Assembly: GCF_000364605.1 (NCBI RefSeq)
Contig: NZ_KB822587.1
Location: 1-64,000, forward strand
From: Nocardioides sp. Iso805N
GTDB lineage: Bacteria > Actinomycetota > Actinomycetes > Propionibacteriales > Nocardioidaceae
DNA: 64,000 bases
Direction: 5' to 3'
Shown: piece after piece, positions 44,292 through 53,685 of the stretch
Layout of the letters: every line of letters begins with the position of its first letter
How positions within the stretch are numbered: position 1 is the first letter of the stretch
Program-made: the position numbers and the translations under genes
Notes under the pieces: generated by a model
Told to the model about the DNA's origin: nothing
What the model saw: only the letters and a program-made list of their open reading frames with translations
Databases searched by the model: none

Positions 44292-47029
44292 CGGTGTTCT
44301 TGCAGTTCGCGATCATCGGTATGGCCGCCGGAGCGCTGTACGTCGTCCTCGCGCTGGGCCTGGTGGTGATCCATCGCGGCTCCGGGATCGTGAACTTCGG
44401 TCACGGCGCGATCGGTATGTGCGGCACGTTCGTCTTCTGGAAGCTCGAGAAGGACGGCACCCTTCCCTATGCGCTCGCCGCCGCTGCCGGGGTCGCCACC
44501 GCCGCCCTGATCGGACTGGTGGTCTATTACGGCTTGATGCGTCCCCTGCAGCGCAGCTCGATGCTCTCGCGCGTGATCGCGAGCCTTGCCGTGCTGATCA
44601 TCGCGCAGGAGGCCGTTGCTCTGCTCTATCCGGGGCCCTCCATCGTCGTTCGATCAGGGCTGCCGACGCGAGGAGTGCACTTCTGGGGGGTGACGGTCGG
44701 CCTGGACCGGCTGTGGATCCTCGGCGGCGCCCTCGCCATCACCGCGATCCTCGGTTTCGTCTACCGCTTCACCCGCTTCGGCATGGCTACGACGGCCGCC
44801 ACCGAGAACGGCCGAGCACTCGCCTCGCTCGGCTGGTCACCGTCCCGCATCGCCGCCTGCAACTGGGCGATGGGCTCAGCGCTCGCCGGGATCGCGGGCG
44901 TCTTCCTCGCTCCGATCACCAATCTGTCGGTGACCGGGTTCACCCTTCTCGTCGTACCGGCACTCGCCGCAGCGGTGACCGGCCGACTAACGTCGTTCCC
45001 GCTCACGCTTGTGGGAGGCCTCCTCATCGGCGTCATCCAGGCCGAGGTGGAGCGCTACGTGCATGCCCCCGGCTGGTCCGATGCGGTGCCGTTCCTCGCC
45101 ATGCTCGGCGTCCTCGTGGCTCGCGGCTCCTCGGGCGGCTCACGGACGCAGATCGCGCAGCGACTCCCCCGGCTCGGCACAGGCCGGATCCGGCTGCCGC
45201 TCATCGCGCTGTGGGCGGCGGTCGCGCTGGTCATCATCTGGACGACCTCGCCGCAGTGGAGCGACTCCACCACGACGACGCTCGGAACCGGACTCATCTT
45301 GTTGTCAGTGGTCGTCGTGACCGGCTACAGCGGGCAGCTCTCACTCGCCCAGTTCGCCATCGCCGGCTGGAGTGCCTGGATCTCCGCGGGGCTCGCGGCC
45401 CACGCGCATCTCCCCTTCCTGCCCGCCATCATCCTGGGAAGTCTGGCCGCCCTTCCGCTGGGCGTCATCGTCGGCGTCGTCTGCCTGCGCGCCCAGGGCG
45501 TGAACCTCGCGGTAGCCACCCTCGGGATGGCTGTCGCGCTCTACAGCCTGGTCTTCAACAACTCGCAGCGGACCGAGAGCGGCCAGTTCAGCATCCCCGA
45601 GCCCACCATCGGTGGGGTCGACGTCGGCGCGATCCTCTATTCCGAGCGGTACGCCACCGTCGTCCTGGTCGCGTTCGTGCTCTTCGCCGTCATGGTCGCC
45701 AACCTCCGTCGCGGCACCAGCGGACGGCGACTCATCGCAGTCCGCTCGAACGAGCGCGCAGCCGCGTCCCTGGGCGTCGCGGTCGCGCAGACCCGGGTGG
45801 TCGCCTTCGCACTCGGCAGCGTCATAGCCGGGGCGGGCGGATCGCTGCTCGCGTTCCGCAACCCGATCATCGTGTTCACCGCCTACGACCCGATCGAGTC
45901 GATCCAGGTAGTCGGCTGGTCGGTCATCGGGGGCGTCGGATTCGTGGCCGGAACGATCTACGGCGGGCTCCTCGAACTGGGCTCGCTCGGCAGCAAGGTG
46001 CTCGACGGGTTCGGCCCGACCGTCGGCCAGTACCTGCCGCTCGCTGGTGGTGTCCTTCTGGCCCTGATGCTCCTCAGCGCGCAGGACGGGCTCGCCTTCC
46101 AGAGCCTGCGCGACCTTGGGAGGCTGCGCCGGCTCCTCGAGCGACGGCGACCGGCCGTACCGGCATCCGGCGCTGCGGAACGCCTGGCGATCCTCGCCAC
46201 CAGCACGACACCCCACCAGGTGACGGGCGAGCCTTTGCGGCTGGAGGGAGTCTCCGTCTCCTTCGGCGGCGTCAAGGCTCTGGACGAGGTCAGCCTCCTT
46301 GTCCGACCCGGCGAGGTGGTCGGGGTCATCGGACCCAACGGCGCCGGCAAGAGCACGCTGATCGATGCGGCCACCGGCTTCGTCAGCCCCGCGCGCGGTC
46401 GGGTCCTTCTGGGCGCCGACGATCTCACCGGTCGACGCCCTGCGCAACGGGTCCGGCGCGGCCTGACCCGTTCGTTCCAGTCCCTGGAGCTCTTCGACGA
46501 TCTGAGCGTCCTCGACAATCTCCTGGTCGCCTCGGACAGCGGAAGGTTCCGCCTCTTCCTGACCGACATGATCCGACCGACGGCGCCACGCGTCACCGCG
46601 GCGACGATGGCCGCGATCCACGAGTTCGGCCTGGAGCCCTACCTCGACTCGCGTCCAGCTGATCTGCCCTACGGCGTTCGCCGACTGGTCGGCATCGCCC
46701 GCGCGGTCGCCACCGGGGCCAAGGTCATCGCCCTCGACGAGCCCGCGGCCGGCCTCGGCTCGGTGGAGGCACGCGAGCTCGGGCACCTCCTGCGCCGTCT
46801 CGCCGACGAGTGGGACCTCGGGATCCTCTTCGTGGAGCACAACGTCGAACTCGTCCTCGCCCTGTGTGACCGGATCTGCGTCCTCAACTTCGGTCAGGTG
46901 ATCGCCGAGGGGACGCCGGAGGAGATCCGCACGAGCGAGGCCGTCGTGCACGCCTATCTTGGGCAGGCCGACGATGACGACACCCAGATGGCAGCACACT
47001 CCGCACCCTTGGCAAAGGAACCGACATGA
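44288..47029 (+). CDS. Fused LivH-LivM-LivG transporter protein
   Basis: One 913-residue chain carrying three subunits usually made separately. Residues about 1-285: LivH-like permease (IVNFGHGAIGM at 34-44). About 300-605: LivM-like permease (GYSGQLSLAQFAIAG at 346-360). After a charged linker, about 648-900: LivG-like ATPase with Walker A GPNGAGKST (682-690), signature LPYGVRRLVGIARAV, Walker B VIALDEPAAGL and switch region FVEHNVELV. The frame is uninterrupted. With the separate LivF and binding protein it makes a complete importer. LivM-LivG fusions are known; the triple fusion is less common. It is translationally coupled to both neighbours. Confidence 0.92.
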   Translation: MTVFLQFAIIGMAAGALYVVLALGLVVIHRGSGIVNFGHGAIGMCGTFVFWKLEKDGTLPYALAAAAGVATAALIGLVVYYGLMRPLQRSSMLSRVIASLAVLIIAQEAVALLYPGPSIVVRSGLPTRGVHFWGVTVGLDRLWILGGALAITAILGFVYRFTRFGMATTAATENGRALASLGWSPSRIAACNWAMGSALAGIAGVFLAPITNLSVTGFTLLVVPALAAAVTGRLTSFPLTLVGGLLIGVIQAEVERYVHAPGWSDAVPFLAMLGVLVARGSSGGSRTQIAQRLPRLGTGRIRLPLIALWAAVALVIIWTTSPQWSDSTTTTLGTGLILLSVVVVTGYSGQLSLAQFAIAGWSAWISAGLAAHAHLPFLPAIILGSLAALPLGVIVGVVCLRAQGVNLAVATLGMAVALYSLVFNNSQRTESGQFSIPEPTIGGVDVGAILYSERYATVVLVAFVLFAVMVANLRRGTSGRRLIAVRSNERAAASLGVAVAQTRVVAFALGSVIAGAGGSLLAFRNPIIVFTAYDPIESIQVVGWSVIGGVGFVAGTIYGGLLELGSLGSKVLDGFGPTVGQYLPLAGGVLLALMLLSAQDGLAFQSLRDLGRLRRLLERRRPAVPASGAAERLAILATSTTPHQVTGEPLRLEGVSVSFGGVKALDEVSLLVRPGEVVGVIGPNGAGKSTLIDAATGFVSPARGRVLLGADDLTGRRPAQRVRRGLTRSFQSLELFDDLSVLDNLLVASDSGRFRLFLTDMIRPTAPRVTAATMAAIHEFGLEPYLDSRPADLPYGVRRLVGIARAVATGAKVIALDEPAAGLGSVEARELGHLLRRLADEWDLGILFVEHNVELVLALCDRICVLNFGQVIAEGTPEEIRTSEAVVHAYLGQADDDDTQMAAHSAPLAKEPT

Positions 47030-48660
47030 GCATCACCCCCGAGACCGTCCGATCCGATCGCGAGGCCCTGCGCGCTCGGTGGTACGCCGAGGGCTACTTC
47101 GGCCAGGAGACCATGGGCCAGCAGTTCCTGCGTGCGGCGGCCGAGCTCCCCGACACCGGCTACGTCTTCGCGGGCGACGACGCGGAGATCCGGCTGACGC
47201 TGCCTCAACTCGCCGAACAGGCCACCCGCGCCTGCCTCGGGCTGCAGAGACTCGGGATCCGTGCCGGCGACGTCGTCGCGGTGCAGGTGCCGAACCGCCC
47301 CGAGCTGGTCATCGCCTACTACGCGGCCTGGCTCGCCGGGGCCCTCGTCGTACCGATCACGCACATCTACGACGCGACGGAGATGTCGTTCATCCTGCGC
47401 CAGTCCCGCGCCCGTGCGCTCATCATTCCGGACCGCTGGCGCGCGATCGACTTCACCGATCGGGTCAACCGGTTGGAGCCGCTTCCGGACCTGGACCAGG
47501 TCATCTTCATCGCCGACGAGCCGACCGGCTCGGGGACCCTGTGGTCCGAGCTCCTGACCCTGGCCCCGGACGCCGAGTACGCGGATCCGGGAGTCGGCGC
47601 CGACGACGTCTGCTGCATGATCTACACCTCAGGCACGACGAGCGCCCCCAAGGGCGTCCAGCACACCCACAACACCCTGCTGGCGGAGTTCATCGGCAAC
47701 ATCTCGGTCGACCAGCTCGAGCCGGACGAGTCGGCCCTCGTCGCCTGGCCGGCGGGTCACGTCGCGGGTCTGATCGGCATCTGCACCCCGGCAACTCGCG
47801 GGGTCGACGTCGTCCTGATGGACCGGTGGGACCCTGCCCGCGCGCTGGACCTGATCAAGCGACACCGGTGCGGGACCACGAGCGGCACCCCGCTCCACTT
47901 CAACGCCCTGCTCGACGAGGCGGCGCGCCGCGGTGTCGACGTCTCGCCGCTGCACTTCGGTGTGGCCGGTGCCGCCAACGTCCCCGCGAGCCTGGTCGAA
48001 CGTGCCGACCGGGAGGGCCTGGCCCTCGCCCGGGTCTACGGCAGCACCGAGCACCCCACGGTCTCGTCCTCGCTCGGAGACGACACCCTCCAGCACCGCG
48101 CCTTCACCGATGGCTGCGCCCGGCGGGGCAACGAGTTCCGGATCGTCGACGAGCTCGGCGGGGACCTGCCCACCGGCCAGGAGGGCGAGCTGGCCACCCG
48201 TGGTCCCGAGCTCTTCGTCGGCTACCGCGACGCCAGCCTCGACCTGGAATCGTTTCTCCCGGGAGGCTGGTACCTGACCGGCGACATCGCCCGCGCCGAT
48301 GCCGACGGGTTCATCACGATCACCGATCGACGCAAGGACATCATCATCCGCGGCGGGGAGAACATCGCGTCGAAGGAGGTCGAGGACGTCCTGGTGACCC
48401 ACCCCGCGGTCGCGGAGGCCGCCGTCGTCTCCAAGCCGGACGAGAAGTACGGCGAGAGCGTCGCGGCCTACGTGCGGCTGCGCGAGGGCACGTCTCTGAC
48501 CCTGGACGAGGTGCGGGCCCACTTCACCGGTGCCGGCCTGGCGCGGCAGAAGACCCCCGAGACGCTGATCGTGCTGGACGACCTCCCGCGGACACCGTCG
48601 GGGAAGGTCCAGAAGTTCGCGCTGCGTCAGCAGCTGCGGGAGCAGGTGCGCGTGTCGTGA
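47026..48660 (+). CDS. AMP-binding acyl-CoA ligase
   Basis: ANL-superfamily acid-CoA ligase of 544 residues. P-loop MIYTSGTTSAPKG, YGSTEHP, GWYLTGD, the hinge region DRRKDIIIRGGENI and the C-terminal lysine in TPSGKVQKF are present. It is closest in form to cyclohexanecarboxylate-/short-chain-acid-CoA ligases. ATG 47026 overlaps the transporter stop (ATGA) and follows AAAGGA, so import and activation are translationally linked. The substrate is not predictable from sequence. Confidence 0.9.
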   Translation: MSITPETVRSDREALRARWYAEGYFGQETMGQQFLRAAAELPDTGYVFAGDDAEIRLTLPQLAEQATRACLGLQRLGIRAGDVVAVQVPNRPELVIAYYAAWLAGALVVPITHIYDATEMSFILRQSRARALIIPDRWRAIDFTDRVNRLEPLPDLDQVIFIADEPTGSGTLWSELLTLAPDAEYADPGVGADDVCCMIYTSGTTSAPKGVQHTHNTLLAEFIGNISVDQLEPDESALVAWPAGHVAGLIGICTPATRGVDVVLMDRWDPARALDLIKRHRCGTTSGTPLHFNALLDEAARRGVDVSPLHFGVAGAANVPASLVERADREGLALARVYGSTEHPTVSSSLGDDTLQHRAFTDGCARRGNEFRIVDELGGDLPTGQEGELATRGPELFVGYRDASLDLESFLPGGWYLTGDIARADADGFITITDRRKDIIIRGGENIASKEVEDVLVTHPAVAEAAVVSKPDEKYGESVAAYVRLREGTSLTLDEVRAHFTGAGLARQKTPETLIVLDDLPRTPSGKVQKFALRQQLREQVRVS

Positions 48661-48725
48661 CCTCTTGCCGATTCCCCCAACAAGCAGTTGAATGATTAGA
48701 ACGATTTAATCCCAAAGGAGTCTGC

Positions 48726-49493
48726 ATGAAGCTCGAAGGCCTGACCACCGCGATCACCGGAGGTGCCTCCGGTCTCGGCCTCGCCACCGCCCGCCGCCTG
48801 ATCAAGGAGGGCGGCTACGTCACGATCATCGACCTGCCTTCCTCCCCGGGCGCGGAGATCGCCGCCGAGCTGGGCGAGCGAGCGCAGTTCGTCACCGGCG
48901 ACGTCACCGACGAAGCCTCCTTCGCCGCCGCACTCGATGCCGCCGACGCCCAGGCCGACGGCCTGCGCGGACTTGTCCACTGCGCCGGTGCCGGACGCAA
49001 GCTACGCATCCTGAACAAGGACGGCTCGCCTGGCTCGCTGGAGGACTTCGAGTTCGTCATCCGGCTCAACCTGACCGGCAGCTTCAACGCGCTGCGCCTC
49101 GGCGCGGCGCGCATCGCCCGGCACGAGGCCGTCGACGGCGAGAAGGGCGCGATCGTGATGACCGCCTCCGTCGCCGCCTTCGAGGGTCAGATCGGCCAGA
49201 TCAACTACTCGGCCTCCAAGGGTGGCGTCGTCGGCATGACCATCGTCGCGGCGCGCGACCTGGCCTCGCAGAACATCCGGGTCAACACCATCGCCCCCGG
49301 CATCATGGACACCCCGCTCCTGGCGAAGCTCCCGGACAACGTTCGCGAGTCGCTCGGCGCCTCGGTGCCCCACCCGCACCGCCTCGGCAACACCGACGAG
49401 TACGCCATGCTCGCCACCCAGATGCTGGAGAACGGCTACCTCAACGGCGAGACCGTCCGGCTCGACGGTGCCATCCGGATGGCACCGCGCTGA
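48726..49493 (+). CDS. SDR-family 3-hydroxyacyl-CoA dehydrogenase
   Basis: Short-chain dehydrogenase of 255 residues with a strong site AAAGGAG before ATG 48726. It has ITGGASGLGLA, HCAGAG, ASVAAFEGQIGQINYSASK (Ser, Tyr, Lys) and PGIMDTPLL. This pattern is that of the 3-hydroxyacyl-CoA dehydrogenase type 2 (HSD17B10-like) branch, which oxidises short or branched 3-hydroxyacyl-CoA and some steroids. The 65-bp AT-rich gap before it may hold its own promoter. A strong hairpin follows. Confidence 0.88.
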   Translation: MKLEGLTTAITGGASGLGLATARRLIKEGGYVTIIDLPSSPGAEIAAELGERAQFVTGDVTDEASFAAALDAADAQADGLRGLVHCAGAGRKLRILNKDGSPGSLEDFEFVIRLNLTGSFNALRLGAARIARHEAVDGEKGAIVMTASVAAFEGQIGQINYSASKGGVVGMTIVAARDLASQNIRVNTIAPGIMDTPLLAKLPDNVRESLGASVPHPHRLGNTDEYAMLATQMLENGYLNGETVRLDGAIRMAPR

Positions 49494-49533
49494 CCCTGAG
49501 CACCATCAGGAGCCACGAGCACCAGGCAACAGC

Positions 49534-49572
49534 AGAGGCCCGGTCCGATCGAGTCGATCGGACCGGGCCTCT
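49534..49572. terminator. Bidirectional hairpin terminator
   Basis: A perfect 17-bp inverted repeat (49534-49550 and 49556-49572, loop GAGTC) lies between the convergent SDR and CoA-transferase genes. It should stop transcripts from both sides. There is a short T-pair but no long T-run. Confidence 0.85.
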
Positions 49573-49600
49573 TGCCGCCTCACCAGGTCGGCGAAACCGA

Positions 49601-50803
49601 TCAGGGCACGACGCCCTGTTCCTTCAGCGCCTGGTAGCCGGACTCGTCGACGCCGCACCGGGCCGCGAGCACCTCGGCGGTGTGCTGGCCCAGCGCCGGA
49701 ACCGCACCCGTCGGCAGCTCGACGTCGGCGAACGTCATCGGCGGGAGCAGTGCCCGCACCGGCCCCGTCTCGGTGTCGGCCGTGCGCCATCTGTCCCGCT
49801 CGGAGAGCTGCGGATGATCGATCAGGCCCGAAACGTCGTTGATCTGTGCCGCCGGCACGCCCGCAGCGGCAAGCCGTGTCTCGAGCTCGGCCGTCCGCCA
49901 CTGCCGCGTCCTGCGTGCGACCTCCCCGTCGCATTCGTGTCGGTGCTGCACGCGCAGCATGTTGGTCCGGAACCGGGCGTCCTCGGCGAGCGCGGCGTCC
50001 GCGAGCGCCTCCCGGCACAACCGTTCCCAGCCGCGATCGTTCTGGACCCCGATCAGGATCGATCCGTCGGAGGTCGGATAGGCGTCGTACGGCGCGATGG
50101 CGGCGTGGCTGACCCCCATCCGCGGGACCTGCCGCCCTGAGTACATCTGCAGGTACATCGGGTGACCGAGCCATTCGGCGGTGGCGTCGAACATCGACAC
50201 CTCGATGGCAGCGCCCTCACCGCTCCGCTCCCGCCGAAACAGCGCACCGAGGACGGACGTGACGACGTACATACCCGCGGCGATGTCGGAGACGGGAATG
50301 CCGGTCTTCGCCTGCTCGTCGGGTGTGCCGGTGATCGAGATCAGGCCGGTCTCGGCCTGGATGAGCATGTCGTAGGCCTTGTGCGCCGCCTTCGGACCGG
50401 CGCTGCCGTAGCCGCTCAGGTCGACCACCACCAGGCGGGGATGGTCGCGTCGCAGCGTGTCGGCGTCGAGGCCGAGGCGCGCCGCGGCCCCGGGCGCAAG
50501 GTTCTGGATGAAGACGTCGGCCTCGGCGACGAGCTCCGTCACGATGGCCCGGCCCCGGGGCGTCTTCACGTCCAGGGCGACCGACTTCTTGCCTCGATTG
50601 AGCCAGACGAAGTGCGAGGCGAGCCCCCGCACCGCGTCGTCATAGCCGCGCGCGAAGTCGCCCTCCCCTACCCGCTCGATCTTGATGACCTCAGCACCCA
50701 GGTCGGCGAGATGGCGGGTCGCCAAGGGCGCCGCCACCGCCTGCTCCAGCGCGACCACCCTGACGCCCGCCAGCGGCAGGCGATCGCCCGATGCCGCGCT
50801 CAC
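49601..50803 (-). CDS. Family III CoA transferase (CaiB/BaiF)
   Basis: CoA transferase of 400 residues. The start GTG 50803 overlaps the LLM gene stop (GTGA) and follows GGAGGAG; an upstream start at 50827 is less likely. The N-terminal LAGVRVVALEQAVAAPLATRHLADLGAEVIKIE block and the catalytic region AYDMLIQAETGL (D145) are intact, so it should be active. It is the last gene of the thiolase/hydrolase/LLM/CoA-transferase operon. Donor and acceptor acids are unknown. Confidence 0.9.
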   Translation of the reverse strand: MSAASGDRLPLAGVRVVALEQAVAAPLATRHLADLGAEVIKIERVGEGDFARGYDDAVRGLASHFVWLNRGKKSVALDVKTPRGRAIVTELVAEADVFIQNLAPGAAARLGLDADTLRRDHPRLVVVDLSGYGSAGPKAAHKAYDMLIQAETGLISITGTPDEQAKTGIPVSDIAAGMYVVTSVLGALFRRERSGEGAAIEVSMFDATAEWLGHPMYLQMYSGRQVPRMGVSHAAIAPYDAYPTSDGSILIGVQNDRGWERLCREALADAALAEDARFRTNMLRVQHRHECDGEVARRTRQWRTAELETRLAAAGVPAAQINDVSGLIDHPQLSERDRWRTADTETGPVRALLPPMTFADVELPTGAVPALGQHTAEVLAARCGVDESGYQALKEQGVVP

Positions 50804-51711
50804 GCGCGATGCTCCTCCGCGTAGCACTCCAAGCCACGGATGGCGTCCTCGACAGAGCCGCAGGGCAGCTGCAGCACCATCGAGTCGACGCCGATCTCGG
50901 CCAGGTGGGCGACATGCTCGCGGTGCTCAGCATCAGAGATGCCGCCCCGCATCACCCCCGCGTGCGGTCCCTGGACCTGGATCGTGGGCCTCGCACCAGG
51001 GCCCTGGATCCGGGCGGTCTCCGCGCGGACCTCGACGATCTGCTGGGGCAGCAGGTCCAGCGTCAGCGCAGCGGTGCGGGACGTCTTCGCGATCGCCTCC
51101 GGGACGACCAGCGGGCTCCAGCCCTGGTGTCGCGCCGCACGACGCCGGGCAAGCGCGGAGTTGCCGCCGATCAGGATGGGCGGTCCGCCGGCCTGCACGG
51201 GACCGGGCACCTGGGCCACGCCGACTCCGCGGAAGTGCTGCCCCTCGAAGGTGACGCCCTCAGGGCCCCCCGACCACAGCTGCCGCGCAAGGTCCAGCGC
51301 CTCGTCGAAGCGCGCGTTGCGCTCCTCCATGTCGACGCCGAGCGCGAGGAACTCCGAGCGGAGGTAGCCGGCACCCGCGACGACCGTGAGCCGGCCGTCG
51401 GAGAGCAGGTCGATCGTGGTCAGCGCCTTCGCCATCGCAAACGCGTTGTGGTAGGGCACGACGAGCAGGTAGCTCATCAGCCGGATCCGCTCGGTGACGC
51501 CCGCACAGAAGGAGAGCGCGGCGGTCAGATCCAGCGTGTCGTGGCCGCCGTGGGTCAACCACTTGGCCGAGGGAGCCGGGTGCTCGGTGAAGGCGATCGC
51601 GTCGTACCCCAGGCGGTCCGCGGCCTGCGCCACGGCGATCACACCCTTGGTCGTGAGCAGTGCCGGATCGTGGTCCGGGCCGCCCACGGGATATTCGACC
51701 GTGACCTTCAT
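50800..51711 (-). CDS. LLM-class (F420/FMN-dependent) oxidoreductase
   Basis: Luciferase-like TIM-barrel oxidoreductase of 303 residues. Typical features are FTEHPAPSAKWL, the alkane/LLM block LLVVPYHNAFAMAKALTTIDLLSDGRL, VGAGYLRSEFLALGVD-like segment and GGPPILIGGNS. Actinobacterial members of this type mostly use F420; flavin use is not excluded. It would perform a redox step on the acyl chain or ring of the substrate. Both ends overlap neighbours by 4 nt, so it is tightly coupled to the hydrolase and CoA transferase. Confidence 0.86.
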   Translation of the reverse strand: MKVTVEYPVGGPDHDPALLTTKGVIAVAQAADRLGYDAIAFTEHPAPSAKWLTHGGHDTLDLTAALSFCAGVTERIRLMSYLLVVPYHNAFAMAKALTTIDLLSDGRLTVVAGAGYLRSEFLALGVDMEERNARFDEALDLARQLWSGGPEGVTFEGQHFRGVGVAQVPGPVQAGGPPILIGGNSALARRRAARHQGWSPLVVPEAIAKTSRTAALTLDLLPQQIVEVRAETARIQGPGARPTIQVQGPHAGVMRGGISDAEHREHVAHLAEIGVDSMVLQLPCGSVEDAIRGLECYAEEHRA

Positions 51712-52382
51712 CGACTCGTTCCCTCTGATACGGGCCGGCAGTTCGGATCCGACCCGAGGCTCGTCAGCGCGACCTCCACGGACGCGGCGTCGCTGATGGT
51801 GGCGAGCAGGCGCAGTTGGTACTGGAGCAGGAAGTCGTGGATGTGGGCAGCGCTGGCGGCGGTGCAGTCGCGCGGCACCACCACCGAGAACCCGCGGTTG
51901 ACCGCCTCGAGAGCCCCGCCGGAGACACCGACGTCGATCGAGACGCCGCCCAGGATCACCGTGTCGATCCTCTGCTCCCGCAGGTAGGACTCGAGCTCGG
52001 TGCCATGGAACGGCGTGAGCCCGTGGACCCGGCGGATCCAGATGTCACCGGGCTCGGTGTGGATGTCCGGGTGCAGCTGCGCCGCCTCCTCGCCAGCCGC
52101 GAGCGCTCCCTTGCGCAGACCCGAGAGCAGCACGCAGTTGCCCGCGGTCCCGACGCGGTCCGCCCGGGGCTCGATCGTCGACCAGAACACCGGCAGGCCC
52201 GCCGCCCGAGCCGCGGCGGTGACGCGGTTGATCTTCGCCGTCGCGTCGCGCTCCGCAGCGTCTGCGGCAAGCCCGGGGGTGCCGCTGAGGGCGGGGTCGA
52301 CGGTGAAGCGCTGCCACTCGTGGATGACCACCGCCGCCCGCTTGCCCGGCTCGAGCCCGCGGACGGCAGCCCCATCCGTCAC
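51708..52382 (-). CDS. Isochorismatase-family hydrolase with altered active site
   Basis: Cysteine-hydrolase/isochorismatase fold protein of 224 residues starting at GTG 52382, one base after the thiolase stop. Fold marks are VVIHEWQRF near the N-terminus, WIRRVHGLTPFHGTELESYL and LGGVSIDVGVSGGALEAVNRGF. The three usual catalytic positions look changed: the DxQ aspartate is Glu (HEWQ), the lysine position is Arg (IRR), and the nucleophilic cysteine position is Gly (DVGVSG). True isochorismatases also have Gly at the last position but keep Asp and Lys. It may have a different reaction or be non-hydrolytic; I do not assign one. Confidence 0.78.
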   Translation of the reverse strand: MTDGAAVRGLEPGKRAAVVIHEWQRFTVDPALSGTPGLAADAAERDATAKINRVTAAARAAGLPVFWSTIEPRADRVGTAGNCVLLSGLRKGALAAGEEAAQLHPDIHTEPGDIWIRRVHGLTPFHGTELESYLREQRIDTVILGGVSIDVGVSGGALEAVNRGFSVVVPRDCTAASAAHIHDFLLQYQLRLLATISDAASVEVALTSLGSDPNCRPVSEGTSR

Positions 52383-52383
52383 G

Positions 52384-53559
52384 TCAGATCCGCTCGATGA
52401 TGGTGGCGTTCGCCATCCCGCCGCCCTCGCACATCGTCTGCAGGCCGTAGCGGCCGCCCGTGGTCTCGAGGCGATTGAGCAGGGTGCTCATCAGACGGGT
52501 GCCGGAGGCGCCCAGCGGGTGACCGAGCGCGATCGCGCCGCCGAACGGGTTGAGCCGCTCGAGGTCGGCGTTGAACTCCCGGGCCCAGGCGAGCGGCACC
52601 GACGCGAAGGCCTCGTTGACCTCGTAGGCGTCGATGTCGTCGATCGTCAGACCCGACTTCGCCAGGACCTTGTGGGTCGCCGGAATCGGACCCGTCAGCA
52701 TGATCTCCGGGTCGTCGCCGACCACGGCGAAGCTGTGGAAGCGCGCCCGGGGCGTCAGCCCGAGGGCGGCCGCGCGCTCCTCGCTCATGATGAGAGCCGC
52801 CGAGGCGCCATCGGTCAGCGGCGAGGCGTTGCCGGCGGTGATCGACCAGGAGATCTCGGGATACTGCGCCGACATCGCCTCGGTCTGGAAGGAGGGCTTC
52901 AGCCCGGCGAGCCCCTCGGCGGTGGTCGAGGCGCGGACGGTCTCGTCGACCGTGTGGATCGCCCCGTCGGGCAGCGTGATCGGCACGATGTCCTTGTCGA
53001 AGCCGCCAGCCTGACCGTACGCCGCAGCGCGCTGGTGCGACTGCGCGGCATAGGCGTCGAGGGTCTCGCGGTCGAGCTTCCAACGGGCGGCGATCAACTC
53101 GGCGCCGATGCCCTGGTTGGGCAGGCTCGCGAAGCGCTGCGCCAGCGGGCCGAGCGGGTCGCCGGTGCCACGGGCGGAGCCCATCGGCACCCGGCTCATC
53201 GACTCCACGCCGCAGGCGATGGCGATGTCATAGGCCCCCGCGATGACGCCCTGAGCGGCGAAGTGCGCAGCCTGCTGGGAGGAGCCGCACTGACGGTCGA
53301 CCGTCGTCGCGGGCACGCTCACCGGGAAGCCCGCCACCAGCAGCGCGGTCCGACCGATGTTCTGAGCCTGGTCGCCGTACTGGCCGACACAGCCGGTGAT
53401 GACGTCATCGACGAGGCTCGGGTCGATCCCGGTGCGCTCGACGAGGGCGCGCAACGTGCTTGCCAGCAGCTCGGCGGGATGGACGCCGGAGAGCGCCCCA
53501 CCCGGCTTGCCCTTGCCGGACGCGGTCCGAACGATGTCGACGATGACGGCAGAGGTCAC
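52384..53559 (-). CDS. Acetyl-CoA C-acyltransferase (thiolase)
   Basis: Thiolase of 391 residues from GTG 53559, the usual family start; the frame extends to 53661 without homology. The nucleophile C91 lies in VDRQCGSSQQAAHF; VNEAFASVPLAW, GHPLGASGTR and the second cysteine in MCEGGGMANA are intact. It begins the operon thiolase, hydrolase, LLM oxidoreductase, CoA transferase. The 126-bp upstream gap is AT-rich (53575-53605) and shares TGATT(T)ATTTCGC with the promoter region of the double CoA transferase. Confidence 0.92.
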   Translation of the reverse strand: MTSAVIVDIVRTASGKGKPGGALSGVHPAELLASTLRALVERTGIDPSLVDDVITGCVGQYGDQAQNIGRTALLVAGFPVSVPATTVDRQCGSSQQAAHFAAQGVIAGAYDIAIACGVESMSRVPMGSARGTGDPLGPLAQRFASLPNQGIGAELIAARWKLDRETLDAYAAQSHQRAAAYGQAGGFDKDIVPITLPDGAIHTVDETVRASTTAEGLAGLKPSFQTEAMSAQYPEISWSITAGNASPLTDGASAALIMSEERAAALGLTPRARFHSFAVVGDDPEIMLTGPIPATHKVLAKSGLTIDDIDAYEVNEAFASVPLAWAREFNADLERLNPFGGAIALGHPLGASGTRLMSTLLNRLETTGGRYGLQTMCEGGGMANATIIERI

Positions 53560-53590
53560 AGGTCTGATCCAATCGGGATTATTAGTAAGA

Positions 53591-53602
53591 TGATTATTTC
53601 GC
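53591..53602 (-). promoter_or_regulatory. TGATTATTTCGC motif upstream of thiolase
   Basis: This AT-rich 12-mer lies 32 bp before the thiolase start. Nearly the same sequence, TGATTTATTTCGC, occurs at 57691-57703 before the double CoA transferase. It may be part of a shared promoter or operator. Confidence 0.3.
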
Positions 53603-53685
53603 AATCTACGCCTGCGCGATCCGTCGCGCAACCCGCCTGGCGACTCGCCTGATGGACCCACCGGGGACCCCGCGGAGTGGCGGCG

